Source: Monarcha castaneiventris obscurior (taxonomy: Eukaryota > Chordata > Aves > Passeriformes > Monarchidae). From it: a DNA stretch of 64,000 nt. Where the stretch lies: NCBI GenBank assembly GCA_026261815.1, contig JAMPIT010000890.1:4618001-4682000 (forward strand). The letters are read 5' to 3'. Made by a program: the position numbers and the translations under genes. Positions 12,331 through 27,063 of this stretch are shown here, in pieces; position 1 is the first letter of the stretch, and the number at the start of each line of letters is the position of its first letter. Below the pieces are notes generated by a model. The model saw nothing but the letters and a program-made list of their open reading frames with translations, did not search any database and was not told the origin of the DNA.

Positions 12331-14499
12331 CACACGAGTGTTTGGTGCTGTGTAGTCTTTTGCAGTTGAGAAGTGCTTTGGTAAGAGCAATGTATTTTTG
12401 CTGTGATGGTTATGGAAGTATTTTTCCAGGCTGGTCTTCTAACAGCCAGAGGCCATTTTGGTATCTGCAGAATTCTAATGACAGCTTGTGTTCTTATCTC
12501 CTCCCACCCATGTTATTAAAGTAGACAAACACACAAACATTTCTGCCAACAGAAGCACTTTCAATTATTAGAAATTTCACTTACACTGTCCAGAAAACTG
12601 TTCTGTTTGCAGACTATCCAAATGGGCTCATGATAATTTGGCAGATGTCTAATTCAGAAGAGAGGAAAAGTTCTCTAAAAATTTACGGCAGAAACTTGCA
12701 AAGCTATATACCACAAGAACAGAGCTGACTTACATTTACTCATTACTGGCACCTTATGGTGGGTTGTTACAGTAATTCTGTCCCAGATGCAAGTTAAGAT
12801 ACAGAAAAGAGCTCAATATTTATGATACTGATGAGGCATGCAAAAGTGAAAGTGTTTATTAGGAAGTTGGGCTACTCCTTAGACCTGAATACTGAAAATA
12901 CTTCATCATCTCCCTTTGCAAACAACTGTCTCTTGCCACCTCTTTGGCTGAAGACACCTTGTTTATTCAAGACTTGGAGTAATAAAGGGGACAAAAGAAA
13001 GGGTAAAAATAGCCAAAACAAACAGCAGAAGATTTAGATTATTTTTTCAATCAGACTACCTAACTGAATGTGACAAAGAAAGGACAGTATAGTCAGATAG
13101 TTCATTTGGTCCTCAATCCACAAAATCAAATAATCACTGCTTTGCATCTGACCTGTTCTTTGCTGCACAAGGGCTTTGTGGTTTAAAGGAAGTGAACAAT
13201 TGACCTTCCATGCTGAGGTTTCTGATGTGAAATAGGCCCCAGAATCCAAACTGTATATATGCCAAATACATATCCTTGTTACTGAAAATGCCAAAAAAGC
13301 TTCCTTCCCCGGAGTCAGAGGATGCTCTTTGGCAGAGGGTGCCACTTGTGCTTACGTGTTTCTGAGGGAGAAACTGTCACAGCCATGAGGTTGTTCTAAC
13401 AGGTGCCAAAATCCCAATAGGCTTTACAATCCTAGACAATACTTGACTGCAGGTTTTCCCCTTTGACACAGCAATAGACATCTGCCTACAGACAGTATTG
13501 CCAGCTGCATGGTGTTACAGATCTCTGGACAAATGTGATAGATACATTTCAAACTGCCTTGCTCCCCAGAGAGCCCTGCTCAGGAATCTCAGGAACAGAT
13601 CAGTATCCCGATTCAGATTTGGGGGACATTAAAACATGTGAAAATTAATCAGTTTGTGTCTACCAACAAGGCATCACACAAAATGCATGTAATGCATTTA
13701 CTGCAGCAGTATGAACTTCTCTTAAGTGTATTATTAGAGGTCTCTTAGGTGGCTATGGACTCAAAAAGACTCCCCACTATTGGGAGGAATCATATATACC
13801 AAGGAAAACGCATTAGAAATTTTCTAATAAAGAAATCAGGGCATCAAGCAAAAGGAACAGCTTACAGTTCTGTGCAACATTAACATTCTTTTCTTTGATT
13901 TTTTTTTTGTCACTTCAGGAACACTTATCATCATGCTCTAGTTATAAAAGCAGTACTTTGGCTACTTACAAGTTAATTGAGGTTGAAGCAAAAATTAAAC
14001 ATAATTAGAAGGTCCATGGTCTTAGACCATGGCAATCCAGGCTATTCCTTTTGTGCAAAACTTCATCTTAAATGAGTCTTTGTTTCAATAAAAGATCTGT
14101 TAATTAGCATCATGAACTCCATCTGCCAAATTGAGACTGAGCTCTCTCTGCGCATTTCCCATACTCTGAACAAAAGACTTCAAGTAACTATTAAGATGAT
14201 GCATTTTTAGTAGCATAAAACCCTGAAATGCTAATCCATGACAGAAGGAATTAGTGTTTCATACACAATAACTTAAAAAGCAAGGAAAGTGTTAGCTTAT
14301 GATTTACTGAATATATGAAGACAAGGTCTTGATTCCCATCCATTAAAGTTTTCATCAGACTAGTTACAATTCTTAAATGCATTAGTGTCAGAGTTTAAGT
14401 TTCTTGCTTTTTTTTTTTCCCCTGAAATGATATGGACTTTGACTAACCAAAATGAAAGACCTTATACAAGATTCTGGCTCTTGCTCTTAAAGAAGTGTC
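12331..14499. other. Unique noncoding DNA
   Basis: No gene or interspersed repeat is seen. It includes a 19-bp palindrome at 14014-14032 and poly-T runs near 13899 and 14408. Confidence 0.55.
14014..14032. repeat. Short perfect palindrome
   Basis: Nine-base arms CCATGGTCT and AGACCATGG flank a single central T. It could extrude as a small hairpin. No neighbouring feature suggests a role. Confidence 0.6.
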
Positions 14500-14690
14500 C
14501 ATTGTCCAAAGGATTCTTGAACTCTGGAAGTCTTGGTTCTGTGACCACTTCCCTGGACAGCTTGTTCCAGTGCCCATCCACACTGAGTAAAGGAACTTTT
14601 TCCAATATCCAACCTAAACTCCCCCAACAGAGCTTCATGCTGTTCCTTGGGTCCTGTCAAAGATCATCAGAGAGAAATGAGTAAGGCTAA
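14500..14690 (-). mobile_element. CR1 LINE internal fragment
   Basis: Reverse complement of the CR1 ORF2 C-terminal coding region, the same subregion as the plus-strand copy at 7.68-8.0 kb. Landmarks are 'ttcttgaactctgg', 'gaccacttccctgg', 'cttgttccagtgcccatcca', 'tttttccaatatccaacct' and 'gggtcctgtca'. The 3' UTR and terminal octamers are absent, so the copy was broken by a later deletion as well as by 5' truncation. Confidence 0.85.
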
Positions 14691-17600
14691 TGAGTGTCCA
14701 TATGCCCTAGAAAGGAATCCGGCCTGACACACAGGTGAAAAGCTGTGGAAGGGGTGAATTCAAGCCCCCTCCCAGCTGGGCTGGTGAGCAGATCTGACAG
14801 ATGAAGAAATAAACCCTTTTCCTGCCCTACTTCCTCGTGCTGCTGGGAAATAATATTTTTCAACAGAGTAGTTGAAATATTTATGCAGAAATTCACCCAT
14901 CGAAACAGTCTATTTGTATGTTTCAACTTAAACACATGGTGGAAATATTTAAATGTATGTATTTGTTATGATTCCTAGATTACCATATTCCCTATTGCCA
15001 TATATATGTTTCTACCTATAAAGTTGCTTAATTTTACCTATAGTACAACTGAAAATGATAAAACATGCAGAAAAAAAATCATTTTCATCCCACTCTGTTT
15101 CTGTATGCTATGGTATACACATAATAAATGCAGTTTGGAGATGGCAGTCATAAATCAACATCACACTCTCTGGAAAATTCTGCCCTTCTCAATTTCCAAT
15201 GCTCCCTGCAAAAATTCAGCACAATCGTGAGAACTCAGCAAAAGAAGTCCTATTTCTACATGTGGAATTACCATCCAATATAATGTTATTTCACATAATG
15301 TTATCATGGGAAAACATACTTTGAGTAAAACAGCGCAAAAATTTGGCCAGATCCCATTACTCGTAGATCTTAATAACAGCTCTCAAAATACCAGTTTATA
15401 TGTACAAAAGCTTAATGAACCATACAGTGATCACTTACAGAGACTGGAACTGCAGCTGGCAGAAGGGAGAAAGGGGAAAATATGGTTGTTGCTCAGCCAT
15501 AACCGATGAGGAGTTAACACGGAGCAACTGCAGAGACAAAGCAGCACTTCCCCTGGCGGGGTAGCTATTTGTTCAGAATAAAGGTTACTGCCATTCATTT
15601 GAATAAAAAGGGCACTGTATGTAACTTAACTGTCAGACAAGATACAGCTGAATGGGGCTTTTGTCGAGAATGATAAAAGACAAGAAATTCGGGTATAATG
15701 AGGTCTGTTTCATACATACCAGGTAACCTTCTGAAAGTTCTTATTTTCCCAGGATACTATCAACTTGCTGTTAAAATAACTGTGGTATTTTGGCCTCAGA
15801 AATCCTGCCATGGAGACAATCACAAATATTTGCTACTTTTGAATTGAAAAAGTACTTGCCTGGGCTGCCATGTGCTTTCTCCAGATACTTTACTGCCCTG
15901 ACTGAAAAAAATATATTCTCACATGTCTATGGGGGCATTGTTGATGGAGTACTTCATGGAGATTGATTTATTGAACTCATCTTATCTGGGGGACCGATTT
16001 GTTCTTGCTCTCAGTGCTTTCCTGGAGCAACACACCTATGGTCTGATCCTCAAACTATGAAAACATGTTACAGTGCATGAAAACAGAACAATCTGGTCTT
16101 AAATATGCAATTCCTCTAGTGGAAAAAAAAAAGACAGCTGCTGCTTTCCTATTAAGTTTACATAAAAAGAAAGAACAATTTTAGAAGATGAAAATTCAAC
16201 TGAGTTTAATGATGCAATGACTCTGGGGTCAGATCACAGCAAATTAGCTGCCTACAGAGTTAGTATTTCACTTGCAGGCTTTCTGCTCTGTATTGTATCT
16301 GAACAAAAAGCTCTGTATATGTATCTGAACAAAAAGCCCAGGACAGACTGTTTTTTTCACCTTTGCACAGAAGTGGTTTTTTGTAAGGCCTCATTTTTTT
16401 TGAAAGAAGTCCTCAGTCTTTGAAAGTCCTAATTTTTTTGAAATTACTGTGTCTGAGTAACTTCGCGGGTGGGAAAAGGCCAAAATAAGGAAGTCCAGGT
16501 AACTTTGCTTCAAGTCCCTTATCCATTTCTAATTACATAATTTTTATTGTGTGCTCTCTTTAGCATGTTAACTACATGAAGAAACATCATGGGAATAATG
16601 CCATGAATAAAAAATATTGCAAACTGGTTTCTTAAATCTACCTTTTCACACTGACAAGTCTGCAAACTTGCTTATATGCTTTTGAACATGAGAAATATAA
16701 AGAATCTTGTCTCAACAATATTCCCAGTAATCAAAACATCTAAGCTTCAGGCAGATACCCAGTAAGGGAAATTTCAGATCACAGAGTTAAAGGCTTTTCC
16801 AGGATTAAGTGAATGAAAGCTGGGTCTCAAAAAGAAAAAATGTCAGGCAACTTTAGCAAAGGATGTTGCTGTAAGTAGTAGCTAACAGGAAGCTTTCTAC
16901 CTGTATTTATTTGCAAACTAATCAGGAGTCTGAATTGACATCTTGCTAAATATTTCAGTTATGTCATACCAAAGTGCAGTAGCAAAGATTACAAACCAGG
17001 ATGTCTTAGTAAACTGGAAAATCTCAGGGTAAGAATGACATTCTTAACATTCTGAGAATTCCTCATCATCACTTAGTGTTAAATAAAAGCAAAAGAAAAC
17101 AAACAAACAAAACAACCCCAAAACAAAAAGAAAGTATAAATGAAAACCTCAGATTTTATTGTTACACTGCAGGCTGGGTCTTGAATCTCAAAAGACCTCT
17201 TTTATTCTACACAATAGAAACAATAATGACGTGCTGGTGCTGCTGTTCCCTCTGAAAGGGATGATGGAGCAGAGTTTGTTAGTAAATGAGAAGAACCTAT
17301 TTAAATATTTGGATTAGCAGTAAATAGAAGTGCTTTCACTCACCTGCTTGTCCCTCAGTCTGCGCAGGGAAAATTAGAAAAATTCTACACTGTTTGTTTC
17401 AAAAGTGAGGCAACATCATCGTGCTGCCCTTACCCTCATCTTCTCTATAGCTCACCCAATCTGTTTTATGCCACCTGTCAGGACCTGCTTGCATTTAACT
17501 TGACAAAATTCATGCTCTTTCGCAATTTATTTAAAGTGAAGTTCAGTGCAGAAGTTATCTTGCTTGCATCTTCTATGCCCTAGTTTTCTTTTTACTTACA

Positions 17601-20600
17601 TTTTCTATGTTTAAAAACTTCCTTTGTTAGTCTGGTTTCACTGCTTTGGAGAACAGTGTTATAATATGCTGCTTTTTCTTCTCTGCTTTGATTTCCTTTG
17701 GTTATTCATTTACACAAGATTTCCTACCTTCATCCACGAAAAGAACAAATGCTATTCTTTGGGATTTCAGTGGTTAGAGATTTTAACATATCAATTACTG
17801 CCTTTCATTTATCTTTTACATCAATGGAATAATAAAAAGAGCAGCAGTGCTACACGAAAAAGTCAAAGCCAAAAGATTTGAAAACGAAGTTAGCTCTGGT
17901 TTCTAGGGGAGGAATAGTTACGCAAAATCATCCGCATCTAGTATTTTGAAAGAGATCTCAAAACCATAATTAATAATCCTCACTGAAAGCCATGAATAAC
18001 TGAATGACGGATTTAACAACACACCTGTGGAAATTTTGCCATCTGTCCTCAGTGTTTGTCACAACTGCTGCACTACTATTGAGCCATGCACACCTCATCC
18101 AGATGTCAGAAGTACCTTTATATCATTACGCTGGGTTTTTCAGTGATAACTGGAACCATCCCTTAAAACATAAAACTGTCAGACACTATTGAGATATCAT
18201 AGTAAGTTTGAGTACAATGTTTAAACAGAGAATGAACTGAAAAGTGACCAGAACCTTGGGTTTTTGCTTAACATTACCAGCATCAGAACAAATATAAATC
18301 TCTCGGTAGGAGTTTTGATGTGACATTAAACATGACCTTTAAAGTAACTGATTGAAATGGGGTTCTTTGAAAAAGAAAGACATGTATGAATGTTGAGGTA
18401 AGTACTGCATTCATTAATGTTAGTCTCACTGAGTTTAAAAAACTTTTTTGAAATAAATGCACTAGTTATTGCTAGTGTCAGAGTCAGAAATTAATTCTAA
18501 CTCATCTTTATCACATAGGTTACTTGGCAGCCAATATTCAAAAAACTAATGTTAAAGGCATGCCAGTGCAAAATCAACTAACAGACTGAGCATTTCGGAT
18601 GGACGTGGAAGTGAATGAAATCATGATCAGCCAGAGTTTTCCTAGGGAAAAAGAGGAAGAAAAAAAAAGAAAAGTCAGGTCTCCTATTTTTCCACCTAGC
18701 ACCCAGCATTCCTGCACCATGAACCCTTGTTTCCCCAGCACCATGCCTATCAGACCAGCATTCTGTACAACCCTGCTGAGCAGTGTTTGTTAAATCACCC
18801 CCCCTTCGGTGCCAGGTCTTTATAAAACAACAGATTTGAAGGGAGCCCTAACCCTCTAGGTCATTCTCAAAGAGCACCTCTGAGATTTAGAGAACTGAAT
18901 TTTATCACTTGTAAACTGTACTCCAGAGTTTGAAATTTCAAAAGCTGTGCAGCAAAAACACAGGTTAAAGTCGCACCGAAGGTCTCAGTTCTCCTTTCAA
19001 ATACCTCACTCCCTGTGCAGTCCCTTTCAGTCTGTGAATTTGCCAGTAAGGTTTCTTTCCCAAGCCTAATGGCTTTTTTCCCACATCTCAATTATGGCTG
19101 TGGTTTGGTAGCATTTCCACAAAGTCAGAACTGAGGATGCAAATGCCTATTATAAGCAGTACCCAAAGTCCAATCTCAAAAGCAAATTCCTTGGCTTCCA
19201 AAAAAAAAAGAAAAGAAAAAAATAATATATATATAAGGGGTTGTGTCTGGTATTTATTTACAAAATGCTAAAGACAGTGAGATCATAGTCTTGACTAGGA
19301 TTTCTTATGCTATAAGGCACTGCTTTCTGGGTTCAATACAGCTTTTAACGAAAGTCAGATAATTTTACCAATAAAATCTGTTATGCAGGTAAGGAAAAAG
19401 TAAGAAGAAGGGAAGATGTGTTCATGATCTAAAAATATGCTAAAAGTAACTCAGATTGTATTGTTTCCTTCTCAGTACAGAATGCTGTAAAAAGGGCAAG
19501 CTTATTTAGCAGAATAGCTGAGTGAATAAAGAAGAGAAAAAAAAGGCTTCCTATATTTTTATACCATGAATTTTTACCTTATTTTAATTCAGGAGAATAG
19601 ACTCTTAGCCATCTCTAAAACTTTCATTTAAAAATGGGAATTACTATTTTTCTGAAGTCATATGACCTTATTCCAAATACATTAGTGACAGATGACACTG
19701 CATGACCCGATGACTATTTTGTTTAGTTGTAAAACCAGGAACAGAGAACAAGAGCACTTTAAGGTTACCAAGCTGAAAAAATTGCTTGGAATAATACTTG
19801 AAAGGAAGGGATTATTCTGTGGCTGGTTTATGGTCACAGCTTGTACTTCAGCAAGTATTATGTCATGCATTGTTGTGGATTGTGTCTAGGATTTTCTAGA
19901 CGACTCTAACAAAGCCAGTTAAAATGGGCTATACAAATGGCCTTCATATTTGGAGATATAATCTAACCCATTTCAGAATAGAGATATTTATAAATATTTC
20001 TTATTTCGTTACAGAGAATGAAGTACTATGACATGTTTTTTAGCTGTTCTCAAATAGGGGTTTGAGATGGCAATGGAAAAGTCTTTTCAAAAGGCTTTTG
20101 GGACTGCAGTCTAAAAGGTGGTAGCCTATTGATTGACTAAGCTAGATCCTTATTGAAAATAAGTCAACTTTTGATCTGTTCAATCACTATTTTACCTTTA
20201 TAAATCAAAGAACAAAGAACAAACTGTAGGGGAAGGCTCCAAAGCATATTCCCACTGTAAAATACCATTAAGCAGTTACTGCTGCAATCCCATGGCAATG
20301 CTTCTCCAGCTCCATGCAGTTAAATCAGACCCAGAAAATCCCCATACCAAACAAAGACAGAATAAGATAGAGGCAGTGATGTTACTTCCACCACATCACA
20401 TAACTAACCCTCTCTAATTTCCTTCAAACATGGAACCAACCAGGTAATGTGCATCTTCACACAGGTTTCATGAATGTTTTGGGGGCCTCAAAATACAGTA
20501 TGATTCCATAAGCAAAAGACACATAAAGAAACCAGTTCCCATCCTATTTACAAGGAAATCTCTTTCAGCAATCTATAATGGACAATATAAAGGAGGGGTT

Positions 20601-23600
20601 TAGGTGTGCCAGAGAAAGGATTCAGTGTGCTAAAATTTTCACGAATGATAAGAAAAGCTAAGCTTCTCTAAGTACAGCTGCTAGAAAGCTTTTGTTAGAA
20701 AGCAAAAGGAAATCTGCTCTGTGATCTGTCAGGAAGGAAGAGCGTGGGAGAATCAGCTGTTTTCACTAAGTATGGTCTAAGTAAAACAAGTTGTTATCTC
20801 TAGACGATGTGTGATGCCTTCCTCTACCCCAGGTACTGAAGCACAACCAAAACACGTGAATCACAGATATAAAACTGCTCCAGACCTTAAGCATAGGCTT
20901 AGCTAAAGCACCAGCATGCATACATAGCACATTTATTGCTTACAAAGTTCTCCAAAGTTTAAAGCTCGCTGAAGAGTTGTATATACAACAGGTAAAAGTC
21001 CTTATTTCCATTCACTCTGAAGAAAAGGCATTGCAGATTTCTTTCCTTTGTCATTTCTTTCCTCATGTCATATAAAAACTATATTCCTCAGTCCCTTATT
21101 TTACTTCCATTCATGTATTGAGTCGATTCATGGCGATGGGACGGTTTGATTTTTTTTTTTCCTGGGGGTTGAGGAAGAATTTCCAGAAATCTGGAAACAG
21201 ATTTCAAGAGTAGAAAATTGAAGTTTCTCTTTGGAAAAGGGTAGTGAGACATGGAAAGAGATAAGAAAGGAGGACATGAGTTAAGAGCAAATAATTCCTG
21301 GTGCCACTGGTTATTCTCAAGTAATCTACAGATGGAAATCTGTATATCCAGTTATATCCAGAAGATGAGAAATGCAAGAGAAGGGAATGAAAAAAAACCA
21401 AAACAAACCAAAACACAGCACATTTGCTTTGTTTTAAACATATCCAGGATAAAAGTAATGTATTGTGATTAATCTCTGCCCTGAATTATATAATTTGGTA
21501 ATAAAGAAACCCAGGAACTGTTTGGTTTTCTTCTTCCATTGTAACTGCTTGAAAAATTCCCGTTATGTAGAAGGTATGTTTTCAAGAAATGCAAGTCAAA
21601 TTTCCGTGAGCACAAACCTAAAAAAAGCTGCCACATCACAAAAAGCTGCATCCAGGGGGAAGGCTGCAAGCATAAATAAATGCCCACACTTGCTTGAATA
21701 GCATCAGCTTTCCAGTGTTGTCAGCTGTGTGTTCACGAGGGATTTTGCACATCTTTCAGCAAAACTGGAGTTCCCAAAGCCAAGTGAGCAGCTCAGGAAG
21801 GTTACATGTGCTTCTCCCCAGTGGGGGCTAAAGGTCACAAACCAATGAACAGATTGAAATGAAGCACACAGAGCAAGATTTCAATGGGCTATGAAGACAA
21901 TTTGTTAAGTACTGTTCCACACTTCATATCATTCATTTTCTTCAGATCAGTATTCTGATAATTCATAAGACAAGAAGCTCTACTCAGCATTAATATGTAG
22001 AGAACTCCACAGGGCAATTAATTTAAAAGGCAAAGCTGCAAAGGAGTCATAAATTAAGGATTTATTCTGTTAAAATATAACATCAGAGGGTATCACAAAG
22101 CAGAAAAGACTTCTCATCTTGAAGCACACTATACGTGGCCACTGTGTTATGACAATACACTTTGTCAGGTGACACATTTCTGGAGATATGGACAAACTGG
22201 CTTTCCCACAGAGCTCTTTGCTTTGGGCTTCACTCACAGCTCAAAGGTCAGGAGTAGGAAGAAGAGGAGGTGTGTCCCCACAAGACACTCGGCTTAGAAC
22301 AGGGAGATTAATTATCTGTAGCTGACCTGAATTGTGAGTTTTGGTAAGATCTTCACTGAGGCTCAGCTTTACCAGTAGCTATCAGTTCTGGTTTGGTTGA
22401 CAAGGTTGCAAAGGCCAAGAGCCATGGATAAACTCCTCAACCAGATTGCCATTCCAGAGATGATTTAGCTGCATCAATCTTACTCCCAACTCTACATCAG
22501 TGCTCAGAATTGTCTCTTTCCTTACATCTAAACAAACCTGAACTTTGATTTTGAATAAAAATGTTCTTTGTTTGAAAATCAAGAGTTAAAACTTGTCTCT
22601 TTTGTTGCCCTCACTTTCATACTATTTAAATTACTCACACCTTATTAATTTCTTTAAATTGTACACTGGTTAAAGCAAACAATTTTAAATCCAAAAACAG
22701 AGCAACCATATTGAGACAATGAAATACCAAAAATGTGATGAGGTCATTGATTAAAATGTTCCCTTCAGCAAACAGTAAATAAATGACAGCATGAATTCCC
22801 ATTTGGCTCAGGAAGCAAAGCCAGCACAACTCACTTCAATAGCTGCCAAAGAATCATTGACTATGAGGGATCAAACTCTCTGCTAGCTCACTAATATCAA
22901 AGCAGAGAGATTAATCATGTACTGCAATTCAGAGGAAACTGTTGCATGACCCATCACTGCTTTTGATCCATGCAGGTTAGGTTTACCTTTGGCAGATCCC
23001 TGTGATAAGGTTTGCAGAACAGCCTGGACACACCCATGTCCACTGCAGTTTTACTGATACCCCTTCAACAATCTTCCTAATTCCATAAAACTTTTAAACG
23101 CTTTTGGGAATACAAAGTACTTTTCAATCCTTGTTTATCCCAATTCAGTTGTTGTGAGAGGCAGTCAATCACTGAAGCAGCTGCTAGCTGAAGAGCCTTG
23201 CAATATATTCTGCACACCAAGATGCATTTTTCATCTGACATACACAAGACTTCTCTCACATCTGCAACTTGCATGGTTAGTCTTTGTTATTGATAATTTC
23301 CTACTGGACTAAGACATATCTTAAAAATATTCACTCTCTTTGGCAAGAAACAAAAGATACAGCACAGCTAGCGCTCAATAGGGTTTTACTTGGAAAAGAA
23401 TTTGCTGTAGGTAACAACATGGTTAAATGGAAGTAGGGCAAGTAATTCTGTATCTTCTCTTACCCAAAGCAGGCCAAAACCTTAATCATGAAGTCAGTAT
23501 TAGAATTCTGTTCTCAATGGGAACAGAGTATTTTTAAAATAAGTAATTTACAGTGGATATTGTCAGACAAACACTGAGCATACAAGGATATCATGGGGTT

Positions 23601-24883
23601 TTTTTAATGCTCTTTTTTAAAAGGAACTTAACCAGCCTCTGTAATGAAACTAAAAATGAAAATTTACCAAGGTCATACTCCTACGCTCTTGATGAAGTCA
23701 TCCAGAACTTTCCAGAACTCCATCCAAATTTCCTTGCACCTCTCAGTGACAAGCCTTCAGCACACTCGGGGGAAATTATTCCTTTTGGTGCTTCTATACA
23801 AAGTAGTGGATACAACTGCTCAGTGGCAGATTGGCTCTGATTGCACATCTAATATTAGACAGCCCTAACTCTCGGTAGGATTTTCAGAGAGAGACTATTG
23901 ACTTACTGTCCTTGTGTGTCAAACCAACAACCTGTAAATCATATCACAAAGTATATGGGGAGTTTATTTCTGAGGCCAGACAGGGAGATAAAGAATAAAG
24001 ATGCACCTAGAAAAGATTGAAATTCAAATCACTGATTTCCTGAGGCAAAATTAGTAAAGGTTTTTTCTCATACTTTACACTTAAACCTGACTTTTCTCCT
24101 GCAGAAAAGCTTTCTGTTGGCTAGAATAATACCAACTAATCAAAAAGTTAGTTTCTTCTGTTAAACCCATTAAACCCAGATCTAACTACTTATGGGAGTG
24201 CATTTTAGGTTTTTTGCTGTTTTTCCATAATGAAAACATGTAAAAAAATTGCTTGGACTAATGTAAGGATATAAATGCATTTACTGAAGAAAAAGCAGAA
24301 TAAAGAACACTCGATGCATTTAGCATGCCAAAATTTAAATGTATTATATTGGTAGGAGTGGTTTTGTGAAACAAGAATAAATTTATACTTAGCAGAAATT
24401 CTACTTAAAAGGTTAAAAGTTCTCAAGACTTCTTTATTCTAGAAGAAATTAAAGAATTTCCAAAATATAGTATCATAAGCCTTATTACAGCATTGGCTGC
24501 CTTGAGCTCTCCCCTGTATTTTATGATCAGCTATATATTTTCCTCTTGACAGATTGATAACTTTGGTCTTGCTGCTTACAAGCTCCAAATACGAACCAAA
24601 CCAGCGGGGGCAGGGTGTGGTGTGCATAAAGAAATCTCTGTGGGATTTCATGCTAATATCGTCCAGTTTTCTCCTGTTATGTTGTAAAAATGTCTGTACT
24701 CAGTGCTACTGCATGGAAACATGGAAAAAATACCAAGAAGACGAAATGAAGGTGAGCAATGAGAGAGAGGATCAGCTGCACAGAACAGCTCAGTGCCAAT
24801 CTCATACTAGCGTTTGAGAGCACTGTGATTGCTACTCTCCACTCAAGAGAAAAGTATATTTCACCAATGTCAGGTTAATGAAA
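14691..24883. other. Long unique noncoding stretch
   Basis: About 10 kb without any recognised gene, RNA gene or interspersed repeat. It contains only small simple repeats: an 18-bp direct repeat at 16294-16337, AAAC-type runs near 17094-17127, and an A-rich/TA run at 19200-19234. Frames up to about 95 residues (for example 23553-23840) show no family signature. Confidence 0.5.
16294..16337. repeat. 18-bp direct repeat
   Basis: The word 'tgtatctgaacaaaaagc' occurs at 16294-16311 and again at 16320-16337, a 26-bp offset. It is a small local duplication. Confidence 0.85.
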
Positions 24884-25192
24884 CTAAAATGAAAAAAATA
24901 AAAAAAAAATTAAAATTAAATAGAATAAAATAAATGAATAGAAATAAAAATAAATGAAAAGAAATTAAAGTAAAATAAAAATAAATTAAAATAAAAAATA
25001 CATTAAAATAAAATAAAAACAAATAAAATAAAAATAAATTAAAATAAAGGTAATATAAAATAAATGAAAATAAAATAGAAATACTTTTATAAATTTAATA
25101 TAATTTTAATTTAAATTTATTTAACTACATTTCACTTTATTTTAATTTTATTTTTATTTATTTTATTTTTATTAAATTAATCCTATCCAACG
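24884..25192. repeat. A-rich to T-rich AAAAT-type low-complexity block
   Basis: The plus strand is almost pure A/T with degenerate AAAAT and AAATA units up to about 25081, then switches to T-rich TTTTA/TTTAA units up to about 25192. The two halves are roughly complementary, so the block can fold back on itself imperfectly. Pentanucleotide units dominate but none is perfect over a long run. No flanking TE body is recognised. Confidence 0.9.
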
Positions 25193-26964
25193 ACTAGCCT
25201 TACTTGTCCTTTTAGAATACTTTCAAATTAATTTGCAACCTTTATATTGCTTTTATCTTCAATATGTTCTTCTCAGCTAAAGATGACATGAATTTAACAT
25301 TTCATTGCGCCATATATACTTCTATCCACTCACTCCAGTAATTATTAAAAGTGGCAGAAGGAAAAATCTGAAATTCTAATTCCACTTGTTTGGTGTCATA
25401 AGGATAATTTCTAGGTTCATAAGACACCAAGGAGGATCTGTTTCCAAAGGCCAGCTATGCTTGTTGAGGTTCAAGACAAAGGCAGTTATTAATCTGAGGG
25501 CCATCTGACAAGACCTGTTGGCCATAAAGAAACCTCATTATTGCCGTGGACTACAACATGGACTACTGAGGAAAAGGCAGCAGAACCAATGCTAAAACTG
25601 ACACCAGAAACATGACACATCTTTCCTTTGGCTGAATAGTTTGTATCCAACTGCTTCTGTTGTAAAAAAAGTTGGGCAATTTAAAAAAGTGAACAGCAAG
25701 AGCAGTGTTAACAAGGTGGTGCTTCTGAAATCTCCATTTCACACAAACTAATTGATGGCTCTGCAGATAGTCAGCATTGCCCAACCCCACCCTGATGTTT
25801 TCAGTCAATAAAAGACCTCTTGTGTCTCTATTTTAATTCAAATTAGTAAAGAAATCCTTGCCTACATAAGGTACTCAGATTTTCTTTTTTTAATGTTATT
25901 GTGCCACTATGAGTTTTCTCAGGATATAGAGATCGGGACAGGGGCAAAACCTGTCGTTCAAAGCTGCCAGAGCTTTTAATACTGATTATGAACATTCTGC
26001 CTTGAATAAACAGTGTTTGCAGCAAGTATTATATCTTATTCTGCATGAGAAAAAGTACTTACAACACATGCAATACTTTGGTGACAAAACTTTGGGGTTT
26101 TTTTGAGGAACTAAACAATTTTTTCTCTTGAGTGGTATTAGCATCAGATGGAAAAAGGAGACATGGAGTGACACTGTTGATGCTGAAGTGTGCTGCACCA
26201 TGCACGCTTGACCCTTGCAAATTTCCCCAACTCCCTCTATAAACCCCAAAGTCTGACATGCCCCAGAGAGAAGCAGGAAGTTGCCTGCATGATGCTCAGA
26301 TTTTGGAGAGTCTTCACGACAAGGACCTTCTCTATCCTGATCAGATCACCCTTTGACTTCTGATTTAAGCAAAAACTCTTACAGATATTTTGTTAATTAA
26401 TTTTATGTGCTGGGCAGAAATGCACAGCATAAGCAATAACTGCACAGAAACAGAACGTATCAAAGGTTTGTATCAATCATAGTGCTCATTTACTCCTTTT
26501 TTTCTATCTTCTGAATGTAGATTAGCACTTGATCTCAAGTTTAGTTTCATCTATTTATATATTTATTTATTTATTTTGGCCATTGTGCAGAACAGTGGCT
26601 TGGTGATACTGCCCCAAAACATAAATACTGCCATAACTCTGTCATTTGACCCAGTGCCCAGTGTTGTATGAATTAAATTAATTACGTTTGTTTTTTAATT
26701 TTTCTAATGTAAGCAGGATGCTAAAACAAGAATTATTAATTTTAAGAGATTGTTTTGAACATAGGATGTTCATATTCTCAAAAGTTGTGTTACTTTACGG
26801 ATTCTCCAAGGGGCAGTGTGGGAATATTTTAAGTGAATTTAGAATGTCTTTGCTGTTTTCAGCTAGTTTTGATTATTTAAGTCACATCAGGTCAGGATTT
26901 CATACTTCCCATTGGCTACAAGTTTGTTTTAAAGTCAATAATGCTCCCAGCTACATCAAAAAGT
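25193..26964. other. Unique noncoding DNA
   Basis: No gene or repeat is recognised apart from an ATTT-type simple run at about 26552-26576. Confidence 0.55.
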
Positions 26965-27063
26965 CCCACTTGCAGTGCTCTGACTCTACCACCTCCCAGG
27001 GCAGCCCATTCCAATATCTAGTCACCTCTTCTTTGAAGAAATTCTTCCTAATGTTAAAGGCCA
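26965..27063 (-). mobile_element. CR1 LINE internal fragment
   Basis: Short reverse-complement piece of the CR1 ORF2 end. Landmarks are 'accacctcccagggcagccc', 'attccaatatctagtcacc' and 'gaagaaattcttcctaatgt'. Both ends are lost. The 136-residue plus-strand frame at 26688-27098 runs through it antisense and is not a gene. Confidence 0.8.
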